Made by a program: the position numbers and the translations under genes. Under the pieces are notes generated by a model. The model had not been told where the DNA came from. It searched no databases and saw nothing but the letters and a program-made list of their open reading frames with translations. A DNA stretch of 64,000 bases from Sphingomonas sp. LR60 (GTDB taxonomy: Bacteria; Pseudomonadota; Alphaproteobacteria; Sphingomonadales; Sphingomonadaceae). The stretch lies in NCBI RefSeq assembly GCF_036855935.1, contig NZ_JASPFK010000001.1:1089501-1153500 (forward strand), given 5' to 3'. Shown one piece after another: positions 39,651 to 46,838 of this stretch (the first letter of the stretch is position 1; each line of letters begins with the position of its first letter).

Positions 39651-39877
39651 AGCGGCAACGTCGTCTGCCCGTCTGGCACAATCACGACCGGCGCATCCAA
39701 GCTATCCCCGATCCGGGCAGCAAGGACCATGGCGGCTTCCTCCCCTACGCGTTCACTAGGGGCGGCTATGCCCACCCGGACCCAACCGGGCGCGGTGAGA
39801 ACGGCAGCGGCGAGAGCAAGGGGCGATGGCGATTCTATGCCCCTTTGCTCCCCTTTTGATCTCGCGTGCTCCGCCAA
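39647..39877 (-). CDS. Small hypothetical protein
   Basis: A 76-residue protein on the minus strand, converging with and overlapping the previous gene by 4 bp. Sequence LALAAAVLTAPGWVRVGIAAP and MVLAARIGDSLDAPVVIVPDG looks like a folded soluble domain, not a shadow frame. No known family recognised. Confidence 0.4.
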   Translation of the reverse strand: MAEHARSKGEQRGIESPSPLALAAAVLTAPGWVRVGIAAPSERVGEEAAMVLAARIGDSLDAPVVIVPDGQTTLPL

Positions 39878-39930
39878 ATCGATTCTATAGTGACGAAAGC
39901 CTTTTGGCCGCGCGTCCCTACCAACCTCGA

Positions 39931-40137
39931 TTATTTCTGCTTCTGGAAGCGTTCAAGCTGGTCGTTAAGGTTGCGCACAGCATCGGCATAATCATCTGCC
40001 GCCCTTGCAACGTTGTTGTTTAGTAGCTGCTGCGTCTGATAACGTTCATACGCCCATAGGCCTAAAGGTATGGATACAAAGGTGGCGGATACGGCAGCAA
40101 TAAAAAGGAAAGCGCGACCTGCTAGCACCTTCCTCAT
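39931..40137 (-). CDS. Small single-pass membrane protein
   Basis: A 68-residue protein with one N-terminal membrane helix (FLFIAAVSATFVSIPLGLWA) and a hydrophilic helical tail likely to form a coiled coil (DAVRNLNDQLERFQKQ). The shape resembles phage spanin or Rz-type and small anchoring proteins, but there is no specific evidence of lysis function. It follows the exported-protein gene at 40181-40570 on the same strand. Confidence 0.5.
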   Translation of the reverse strand: MRKVLAGRAFLFIAAVSATFVSIPLGLWAYERYQTQQLLNNNVARAADDYADAVRNLNDQLERFQKQK

Positions 40138-40180
40138 TACGAATCATTATCAGGAACGAATCCCGCCTCATGGAACGCCT

Positions 40181-40570
40181 TCATCGACCGGCTTTTAAAA
40201 ACGGCACCATGTGCCTATATTCGAGCAGGTCGGTACGATTGCATGGCTCGTTGTAAGGATCGGCGCTCATGCGCCGAACGCGATTGTCCAAGGTCCGATT
40301 TAGGAACGCTTCGATCTTTTCTGTAGTTATATAACCTCGCAGGTTATCACGAACTTGCGCGCGGATAACGCGCTCGTTGCCAGTATGACAACGAGCTTCA
40401 TTCACGTAAAGCGCGCCTGATGCTGATGCGTAAGTTGTTAGGCCATCGAAGGCGAAATATAGCAAATCTTTTGCTTCGACCTTATCTGCACGACCTTTGG
40501 CGGCAGCACTGACAGACGCCGAACATGCCAGCGCCGTAGCCATGCCGCAGGCGATTAGCGCTTTTAGCAT
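40181..40570 (-). CDS. Exported hypothetical protein
   Basis: A 129-residue protein. ATG 40570 has GGAGGG 9 bp upstream; the longer open frame to 40765 is not supported. A signal peptide (MLKALIACGMATALACSASVSA) precedes a helical domain with two widely spaced cysteines (EARCHTGNE and NEPCNRTD), which could form a disulphide. Function unknown; the size and export suggest a Rap/lysozyme-inhibitor-like or lysis-related periplasmic protein, without firm evidence. Confidence 0.55.
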   Translation of the reverse strand: MLKALIACGMATALACSASVSAAAKGRADKVEAKDLLYFAFDGLTTYASASGALYVNEARCHTGNERVIRAQVRDNLRGYITTEKIEAFLNRTLDNRVRRMSADPYNEPCNRTDLLEYRHMVPFLKAGR

Positions 40571-40811
40571 AAGTGATGCCCTCCTTTGCTTGGAGGCATC
40601 CCCGGCAGCGAGCCGGGTATTGGAATCCCCGTGCGTAGCCCGGAGCACCGCCACCTTTGGGCGCAAGCCTTGGACATACGCAGCGGTTACCCGGCCGAGA
40701 AACTCGACCGAGCTACGCTTCGAAGGGGATTCCACGCCCCACAGCCCGAATTTGCGGACCTGCATGGCGGTGATGGATTAAACGGGAATGCGCTGCTACC
40801 GGGCAGTTAGT

Positions 40812-41354
40812 TCAGGCCGCGCCGAGCGCCCGGTAAACGCTAGCGCGAGCAATGCCGAGCTTAGTGGCAATATCGACCGGGCGGACGCCTTCCGCTTTGA
40901 GCGCCCGCACCGCTCCCGCATCTACCGTAGGCTTGCGGCCCTTGTAGCGCCCATCTGCCTTTGCCTTGGCGATTCCTTCCGCCTGACGCTCCTTGCGAAT
41001 GGCGGTTTCAAACTGCGCGAAGACGCCAAGCATTTGCAGGAACGCGACGCCCGCCGGTGACGACGTGTCGATAGGCTGCTCGATGGCTTTCAGGTATGCG
41101 CCCTTGCGCTTGATGGTCGCGACGATCGTTTCCAAATCGCCGACGGATCGCGCCAGACGGTCAATACGGCTGACTAGGAGCGTGTCACCCTCCCGGATGA
41201 AATCCAACGCATCGGCGAGCGCCTTGCGGTTGTCGGTGCTGGTGCCGCTCTCTTTTTCCGCAAATAGCTTTTCGCACCCGGCAGCTTTGAGGGCGTCGAA
41301 CTGAACGTCGAGCGATTGCCCCGCCGACGACACCCTTGCGTAACCTACCAGCAT
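40812..41354 (-). CDS. Serine recombinase (resolvase/invertase family)
   Basis: A 180-residue small serine recombinase. ATG 41354 starts MLVGYARVSSAGQS with the catalytic serine in RVSS; SRIDRLARS is the conserved arginine block, and FAQFETAIRKERQAEGI leads into a C-terminal helix-turn-helix (VRPVDIATKLGIARASVYRAL). Its promoter region holds a 10-bp inverted repeat enclosing a CCGTTTAAACGG palindrome, a plausible recombination site. It could resolve dimers of the element or invert a segment. Confidence 0.92.
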   Translation of the reverse strand: MLVGYARVSSAGQSLDVQFDALKAAGCEKLFAEKESGTSTDNRKALADALDFIREGDTLLVSRIDRLARSVGDLETIVATIKRKGAYLKAIEQPIDTSSPAGVAFLQMLGVFAQFETAIRKERQAEGIAKAKADGRYKGRKPTVDAGAVRALKAEGVRPVDIATKLGIARASVYRALGAA

Positions 41355-41365
41355 GACCACGCTCC

Positions 41366-41431
41366 GTCTCAATAGAGTCTAGATAATGCGAGTCATACGT
41401 CCCGTTTAAACGGAGTCAACCCTATTGAGAC
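41366..41431. repeat. Inverted repeat with central palindrome; possible resolvase site
   Basis: GTCTCAATAG at 41366-41375 and CTATTGAGAC at 41422-41431 are perfect inverted arms; between them is the 12-bp palindrome CCGTTTAAACGG (41402-41413). It sits 12 bp upstream of the serine recombinase start, the usual place for a res site or autoregulatory operator. Confidence 0.5.
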
Positions 41432-41442
41432 GCCGCCCGCGT

Positions 41443-41520
41443 CTCACACCGCTGTCTCTGATGGGTATACGCCAGCGGGGCGCAGAACTCACACCGTCTG
41501 TCCCGCATGGGCATACCCAC
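41443..41520. repeat. Imperfect tandem direct repeat
   Basis: Two copies of about 31-33 bp, 41443-41473 and 41488-41520, each beginning CTCACACCG and ending in an ATGGG(T/C)ATAC segment. They lie between the serine recombinase and the AAA-TOPRIM gene, which are divergent, and may be binding sites for the recombinase or a regulator. Confidence 0.45.
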
Positions 41521-41596
41521 ATGCGCTCTTAGTCGCCCTTGTCATCGATTATGTTATCGTTAGCGTGTGATTGCGACACGTCGATTAAGGCTGACT

Positions 41597-43231
41597 ATGA
41601 CAATCCCAATCGTTGAGGTTCAACGCCAGGCGGCATTACATACTAGCCGTATATTCAGTGTCCCAAGCTCTAGCGCTCCAATCGCGCTGCCTGTCTCTAG
41701 CGGGAAGGTGTCCTTAGTCATCGGCCCAAACGGCGCCGGCAAATCTGCCTTCGCTCACTTGATTTACAAAAGTCTACCGCAAGGGCTGGCAGAATTTTTT
41801 CCAGGGCATCGGCAAATTTATTTTAGCAGCGATCATTTTGACTTTTTGGGCCAGCCGATCGACCAACTTCATGCTAACCTTTACGATCAAGGTCAGGTTT
41901 CAAATCGGTTTAGGTCGGCCTGGTCGGAGGATCACCTAAAAAGTGTCTTAAAGCGGCTTACAAATGACGAATTTCAATATGTGTGGGATATTGCAGAGAG
42001 CGCACAAAGCTATGCACCTATTGGATCAGAAAAGGGGCCTTTATCGGTCCTAAATTCAATCTTTAAGTCAGTGGATTTACCAGTAACTTTTACCATTGAA
42101 GCTGGACAACTGCGCGCGACTCGGGATGGCGGATCGACCTATGCCATTGATCGACTTTCAGACGGAGAGCGAGCGGCACTTCTCCTGGTGGCCGCGATTA
42201 TCGTGCAACCGATCAACCATACGGTTGTCATCGATGAACCTGAAAAGCATCTGCACGGTGCAATTGCCGGTCCTTTGATTGCTGCTGCCGTTCGTGCGCG
42301 GCTCGACCTGGCTTATGTTTTTACAACCCACGCGCTTAGCCTGATTGAGGCACTTAAGCCGGATCAAATACTGCATGTAAGAAGTTCACAAGTTGTCGGT
42401 CCTAATGACGAGCGCAACTTTGACGCTCACTTGATGACAGGCCAGGATGGATTGCCGGATGATGTGAAGGCGTCCATTGCGGGGTCAAGAAAGAAGCTAC
42501 TGTTTGTTGAGGGTACTGCATCATCTGATGATCTAGCGCTATACACGCTGTTATACCCACAATGGAGTATCGCCCCGAAAGGCGGGGCAGATACTGTAAT
42601 TTCAAATGTTCGCGCCGTTGCATCAAACGGTCAGTTCACTTGGCTTGAGTCACGCGGTATTATCGATCTTGACGGCAGAAATCAGCAGGAAGTCGCGGCG
42701 CTTCAAGCAGATGGTATTCACGCTCTTCTAGTTCCGACGATCGAAAATGTTTTTTGCCTTAAAGAGGTTATAGAGGTAGCAGCGGACGTTTTCTCAAGTC
42801 TTTCGGGCGGCTCTGATCCCCAGGCCGTTATGAGCAGAATAACAGCGGCGCTTCCCGCCCTCTTTATGCATGAGCGAGCAAACTTCATTGCGCGGCGAAC
42901 ATTGTGGATTGTAAATCGCCAGGTGTCTGCGACAAAGCTATCTGTTGCTGGATTAAAGAATGGAGTATTTAAAGTTGATGCTGTAGATGCAGGGGCAACG
43001 TTCGATGCCGTTTCAGCCGATATAGATCGTCTGATTGCCGGTAACCCATTTGCAGCATTATCGCTTTTGCCAATCAAGAATACGTCTATTCTCAAAAGAA
43101 TAGCTGCTGAAGCGGGATATCCCACAGTTTCTTTATACAAAAATACTATATTACATCAGATTGCAACTGGAAGCTCTCATGGGAATAAAATGAAAGAGGC
43201 TATGTACAACTACCTGCCAGTGCTATCCTGA
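41597..43231 (+). CDS. AAA/ABC ATPase fused to TOPRIM-like (DUF4435) domain; candidate defence protein
   Basis: A 544-residue protein (ATG 41597). The N-terminal 300 residues are an SMC/ABC-type ATPase: Walker A GPNGAGKS (43-50), signature-like LSDGERAALL, Walker B VVIDEPEKHLH and switch FTTHAL. The C-terminal 240 residues begin KKLLFVEGTASSDDLALY and contain GIIDLDGR, the Glu and Asp-x-Asp of a TOPRIM/DUF4435 fold. This pairing occurs in OLD-family nucleases and in PARIS, where AriA (ATPase) and AriB (DUF4435) can be one fused protein; the total is short for a typical fused AriAB. It lies divergent to a recombinase inside a mobile element, a common place for defence cargo. Confidence 0.7.
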   Translation: MTIPIVEVQRQAALHTSRIFSVPSSSAPIALPVSSGKVSLVIGPNGAGKSAFAHLIYKSLPQGLAEFFPGHRQIYFSSDHFDFLGQPIDQLHANLYDQGQVSNRFRSAWSEDHLKSVLKRLTNDEFQYVWDIAESAQSYAPIGSEKGPLSVLNSIFKSVDLPVTFTIEAGQLRATRDGGSTYAIDRLSDGERAALLLVAAIIVQPINHTVVIDEPEKHLHGAIAGPLIAAAVRARLDLAYVFTTHALSLIEALKPDQILHVRSSQVVGPNDERNFDAHLMTGQDGLPDDVKASIAGSRKKLLFVEGTASSDDLALYTLLYPQWSIAPKGGADTVISNVRAVASNGQFTWLESRGIIDLDGRNQQEVAALQADGIHALLVPTIENVFCLKEVIEVAADVFSSLSGGSDPQAVMSRITAALPALFMHERANFIARRTLWIVNRQVSATKLSVAGLKNGVFKVDAVDAGATFDAVSADIDRLIAGNPFAALSLLPIKNTSILKRIAAEAGYPTVSLYKNTILHQIATGSSHGNKMKEAMYNYLPVLS

Positions 43232-43574
43232 TAAATGGAACCGAGCGTTTAGGCCAAAGTCCAATCAATCTCGATGATAGCTATTTTCGCTTGGACGCGA
43301 CGCGTCATTGCTTATGGTTCAGCAAATGGCGTTTCACATCGTCGCTTATTTTGAACGAGCGGCTTCAACACGTTTGTGCCCAATAAAGCTTCGGTGCCGA
43401 CTGATTCTCTAGGCCAGTGTAGTTCCTATGTAATCGGTCCGGGAAAGTCGGTGAAAACGCGGGTAGGTGCGTTTGTCGCTACCCGCCCCCGCTTCTTTTG
43501 CCTAAGTAGCTAGAATTAAGTCGATCCTGATGGATCGTGATAATTTCCCGGTTCGACTGTAAGTCTGTCCGCTA
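43232..43574. other. Intergenic region carrying one copy of a 51-bp repeat
   Basis: No gene seen. The segment holds the first copy of a 51-bp repeat (43429-43479) whose partner is at 44970-45020. The HNH gene ends at its right edge. Confidence 0.5.
43429..43479 (+). repeat. 51-bp direct repeat, copy 1
   Basis: Begins TGTAATCGGTCCGGGAAA and ends GTTTGTCGC; identical to copy 2 at about 43 of 51 positions. The two copies flank a 1.5-kb segment with two minus-strand genes. Confidence 0.65.
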
Positions 43575-44318
43575 TCAGCTGTTTTTAGTTCTCGTAAGTG
43601 CGGCGTTCAGGTCGGGGAGGGACAAGGGCGTCCTCTGGCGATGTGCCATACGATGACAGCTAGCGCATAGCAGCGCCAAGTCCACCAGCTTAGTCTTACT
43701 CACTGTTACGAGCGTGTGGACAGGCTTTACATGGTGAACTTCTATATAGCCCGCACCAATGTCGCCATAGACTGCTTCGTAGTCGAAGCCGCATACCTCA
43801 CAAGCCAGCGCACCAATCGCCGCCGCCGCTTTCCGCTTTTCCGCGATAAGCTTGGGATCGCGCTCATATCGCTTATGTAGCCGCATGATGACGCCACCCT
43901 CTTCCCCCTCGTACGGTTCGGCAGGGGGTAACTTGGCTACGGTCGCTTCGTCGGCAGCGTTGACGGTATCGCGTATGACCGTGGCGGCGGCGGCTAGACC
44001 AGTCCTGTCATTCTCGTATTCGGCCCACACGACCTTTTCGAGTTTGCCCCCGGATTGCATCCCGACCTTGCCTAGCACGGTAAAGGCAGGGTCCAGCGCC
44101 CTTAGGTTCATCATCTTAAGGTAGACGCCGTTCTCATTTCGCAGCGTAGGAGCCGCTGTGACGCCGTTTAGCCGATGCATCTTATTCAAGATGGCGGATA
44201 GCTCCGCAACGGTCGTGCTGCCCTTTCCCGGCGGACTGACGGGGTTCGTCATGTACAGGTCGAGCGCGAGAATGAGTTCGTCGTGCGACCATGCCGGGTT
44301 GCGGAGTGGCTTCATCAT
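43575..44318 (-). CDS. HNH endonuclease
   Basis: A 247-residue protein. The C-terminal HNH domain is complete: CEVCGFDYEAVYG, then IEVHHVKPVH and LALLCASCHRMAHR, with four zinc cysteines and the His/Asn-type active site. The N-terminal 130 residues start NPAWSHDELILALDLY, a segment that often precedes HNH domains in restriction-type proteins. It is the second of two minus-strand genes enclosed by the 51-bp repeats. Likely a restriction or homing nuclease; specificity unknown. Confidence 0.85.
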   Translation of the reverse strand: MMKPLRNPAWSHDELILALDLYMTNPVSPPGKGSTTVAELSAILNKMHRLNGVTAAPTLRNENGVYLKMMNLRALDPAFTVLGKVGMQSGGKLEKVVWAEYENDRTGLAAAATVIRDTVNAADEATVAKLPPAEPYEGEEGGVIMRLHKRYERDPKLIAEKRKAAAAIGALACEVCGFDYEAVYGDIGAGYIEVHHVKPVHTLVTVSKTKLVDLALLCASCHRMAHRQRTPLSLPDLNAALTRTKNS

Positions 44319-44362
44319 TGGACAAGCCTAACGCGTTGCGCCGCCACCGCAATGCTCCGACC

Positions 44363-44884
44363 TTACGCGTCTACCGACCAGACCTGCACCCCACCTTGCT
44401 CAAGCTCGGCCCGCCGCTCGATGCCGGGGTATGCCGGAGAAGCGAAGAACACGTATCGGTACCGCTCGGATCGCGCGACCAGCTTAGCTAGGTCGCTTGC
44501 CAGCTTACGGTTGTTGCGCGGGTGGACTGCGGCGAACGTTTCAGCGCCCACCAAGCCCTCTTCCATACTCATTATGTCGAGCGGCCGGGACATATGAGCG
44601 CCCGGAGCAAGCACAAAGCCTCCTGCATCGGGGTGAAGGTCGAGAAGCACCCGCGTAGCCGCCAGCGCTACGGCGTAGGTGAAAGTTTGATTGATCTGCT
44701 CAATGACGTTCAAGCCCCGATCTGCGATCGGGTGGAAGCCGACCGCCTCGAATTTGAGGGAGCGCAACAGGTCCATCGAGTCACCGCTGTGTGCCGTTAT
44801 CCAAGCTTGCGTTCGATCCGCTGCGCTCCGTAGGGTCAACAAGTGACGCTCCACGTCCTGAACCGTTTCAACGATAAGCTCCAA
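44363..44884 (-). CDS. Hypothetical protein, partner of HNH gene
   Basis: A 173-residue soluble protein, 44 bp upstream of the HNH gene on the same strand. It reads as a folded alpha/beta protein (FTYAVALAATRVLLDLHPDAGG, RYVFFASPAYPGIERRAELEQ, VQVWSVDA) whose final strand pattern is like a nuclease or restriction-fold tail. No motif is firm enough to name a family. Confidence 0.5.
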   Translation of the reverse strand: MELIVETVQDVERHLLTLRSAADRTQAWITAHSGDSMDLLRSLKFEAVGFHPIADRGLNVIEQINQTFTYAVALAATRVLLDLHPDAGGFVLAPGAHMSRPLDIMSMEEGLVGAETFAAVHPRNNRKLASDLAKLVARSERYRYVFFASPAYPGIERRAELEQGGVQVWSVDA

Positions 44885-44969
44885 CCTGTCTCTCCCTGTA
44901 CAAGCGCCGATCCCGCCCTCGACGTTTGAGGACGTTTAGCTCGCCTCGACCGGCTTTGTGTAATTCCGG

Positions 44970-45020
44970 TGTAATCAGTCCGGGAAAAACGGTGAAATTG
45001 CGGGTAGATCGGTTTGTCGC
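44970..45020 (+). repeat. 51-bp direct repeat, copy 2
   Basis: Begins TGTAATCAGTCCGGGAAA and ends GTTTGTCGC; partner of 43429-43479. It lies 99 bp before the PD-(D/E)XK-like gene and 86 bp after the start of the hypothetical gene read in the opposite direction. Confidence 0.65.
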
Positions 45021-45118
45021 GAGACGGGGGTGGGTTGCGGGTCTGCTTGTCCAGGGAGATAAGCCAGCTTCAAGTATGCCGACCCAATAGGCTGTGCAAT
45101 CAAGAGGGGAAGGGGGCG

Positions 45119-46018
45119 ATGACGAGTGTTTGGCGGCTTCGCATGAAGTCGGGGCAGGAAGGTGTGAAGCATGAGGCTGCGAAGGCGTTTGCGCTGACAG
45201 AAGGGTGGGTAGGGTCGGGATGGGGCCTAAACGGCAGCGACTACGCCGATCAGATCAAAGATGGGTGTACGGACGTGCAAACCTACCTTGCGCTTGCCGC
45301 TCATCGTTTCCCACAGGACGCAAGTCTCGCAAAGGCGGCGAAGGCGATAGCGGTAGAAATGGCGAGCGGGGATATTTGCTGGACCTATGATCCGCGTAAA
45401 GGAGAATATTGGTGCGGAAAAGTCACCGGCGACTTCGTCTACCGTCAAGGCGGAATGTTCGATGAGTATGACCTTCACCTGCTGCGACCTTGCCGATGGG
45501 CTTTAGCGGGAACCGCTGATGCGATACCGGGAGCCGTTCGCCGAGGATTTGCAGGGCCGTTCGGAGCAGTAACGCAACTAACCACCGATAAAGAGCGAAT
45601 CATCAACGCGGCCCGTTATGCCCTCGGAGAGCCTAACGTTGAAATTTTCGGCGACCTGTTTGAGGCTGCTAGCCCCGAAGATTTAGAGGACTTAGTCGCA
45701 CTGTTCCTGCAAGATCACGGTTGGCGCTTGCTGCCAAGCACCTCAAAAACTTCAATGGCTAGTTATGAATTTGTTGTGGTTGAGAGTAAATCCGGGCGAC
45801 GGGCGGGTGTTCAGGTCAAGAGCGGAAATGTTAGCTACTTGGAACAAGCCGTTGCCGAAGATTTTGATTCGTTCTTTGTTTTTCTCGCGGGTAAAAATCC
45901 ACGGATCATTGGCGACCACAAGGCGGAAATAATAGACCGCGAGAACTTGAGGAGGTTCGCATTGAACAATCTAGCCATAATCCCCAAGAGGTTGGCTGCG
46001 GTTTGGGCGGTGAGCTAG
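45119..46018 (+). CDS. Putative PD-(D/E)XK-type nuclease
   Basis: A 299-residue protein; ATG 45119 follows GAGGGGAAGGGGG. The N-terminal part (VKHEAAKAFALTEGWVGSGWG) is unassigned. The C-terminal part has the layout of a restriction-endonuclease fold: EDLVALFLQDHGWRLLPS, then YEFVVVESKSG and AGVQVKSGNVSYLE, where the Asp/Glu and the Q-x-K take the places of the catalytic triad, and SFFVFLAG as the following strand. This matches Mrr-like and related variants. Probably another restriction or defence gene of the element. Confidence 0.6.
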   Translation: MTSVWRLRMKSGQEGVKHEAAKAFALTEGWVGSGWGLNGSDYADQIKDGCTDVQTYLALAAHRFPQDASLAKAAKAIAVEMASGDICWTYDPRKGEYWCGKVTGDFVYRQGGMFDEYDLHLLRPCRWALAGTADAIPGAVRRGFAGPFGAVTQLTTDKERIINAARYALGEPNVEIFGDLFEAASPEDLEDLVALFLQDHGWRLLPSTSKTSMASYEFVVVESKSGRRAGVQVKSGNVSYLEQAVAEDFDSFFVFLAGKNPRIIGDHKAEIIDRENLRRFALNNLAIIPKRLAAVWAVS

Positions 46019-46047
46019 GTATCATAAAAAGGCAAAGGGGGGCGTAG

Positions 46048-46632
46048 TTACGCCACGCGACGTTGCCTGGTCAGGAGCTTCAAATCCCACCAACAGTATA
46101 GCTCTTTCTCCTCGATGCGGCCTTGTTGGTGCAGCCAACGACCTAGTTCAACGACTGATTTCCATCTAGGCCGAAGAACGTTCTCCGTTTGTTGCCAAGC
46201 TGTTATGAACGCGTCGACCAACGGGCCGTCATCAAGCCAACGAAGGCGCAGCATGATTTTGGCTGCATCCTCATCAGGAGTAGGAGCTAAGCGACCGCTG
46301 GCAAGCCCCTCCGCAAGGTAGTGAGCGGCGAAAAGCCTATCTGCCTCACTCTGCCTCCTAAATCGACGTTCGGCGATCGGACCAGCGAGCAATTCAATGG
46401 TGTCCAGTCGCGCTGCCTCAACAAGATCGACTGCGACGCTGGGCTTGGCATAATGGTGACCGAACGCTGGTTGAAAGCGCGCTTGCGAAGCGGTGAATCC
46501 TAGCTGACCGTTCGGCTGCTCGATGATCGACAGGGACTCAATATTCCGCCGACATGCGTTCGCCATGATCGCAACGGCATGTCCGGCTTCATGGACAGCA
46601 ACATACAGGGGGATACCTCGCGGCATTATCAT
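46048..46632 (-). CDS. Stand-alone M41-like zinc metallopeptidase
   Basis: A 194-residue protein with the zinc-binding HEAGHAVA motif near its start (VHEAGHAVAIMA) and a downstream acidic helix (DTIELLAGPIAERRF), as in the peptidase domain of FtsH, but without an AAA domain or membrane anchor. Small M41-like proteins are found on mobile elements, sometimes as regulators that cleave repressors. It is the last gene before attR. Start at 46632 or 46626. Confidence 0.65.
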   Translation of the reverse strand: MIMPRGIPLYVAVHEAGHAVAIMANACRRNIESLSIIEQPNGQLGFTASQARFQPAFGHHYAKPSVAVDLVEAARLDTIELLAGPIAERRFRRQSEADRLFAAHYLAEGLASGRLAPTPDEDAAKIMLRLRWLDDGPLVDAFITAWQQTENVLRPRWKSVVELGRWLHQQGRIEEKELYCWWDLKLLTRQRRVA

Positions 46633-46704
46633 CCATTGTGATGCGAGACAAAACTGTGAGACAATCTCGCTAACAGACCATCTAAGTCATTGAAAAACTT
46701 AGCA

Positions 46705-46779
46705 TGGTGACCCCTACGGGAATCGAACCCGTGCTTCAGCCGTGAAAGGGCCGCGTCCTAACCGCTAGACGAAGGGGCC
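46705..46779 (-). tRNA. tRNA-Glu (anticodon TTC)
   Basis: Seventy-five bases on the minus strand including an encoded CCA. The acceptor stem pairs GGCCCCT with AGGGGTC (one G-T pair), the anticodon loop is CTTTCAC giving TTC, and the T arm is GGGTTCGATTCCC. Its last 17 bases form attR of the integrative element, so the gene remains functional after insertion. Confidence 0.95.
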
Positions 46780-46838
46780 TCGTTGCGGTGCCGAGCCGCC
46801 TAGGCGGATTGTGTCGGGCGGTCAAGCGCCTCGCGCGA

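Larger units (their letters stand above)
34699..46721 (+). mobile_element. Integrative element in tRNA-Glu
   Basis: A region of about 12 kb bounded by a 17-bp perfect direct repeat, TGGTGACCCCTACGGGA. The right copy is the 3' end (with CCA) of an intact tRNA-Glu; the left copy stands alone 110 bp before a tyrosine recombinase gene. Base composition is visibly more A+T-rich than both flanks. Cargo includes a polymerase-like protein, a serine recombinase, several nuclease-like genes and an AAA-TOPRIM fusion. No conjugation or capsid genes were recognised, so it is probably mobilised by other elements or is a satellite-type element. Confidence 0.8.

Noticed and set aside
40571..40811. tRNA-like sequence (GGATTCCACGCCCC region)
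   Set aside because: No cloverleaf with a consistent acceptor stem could be drawn; treated as ordinary intergenic sequence.
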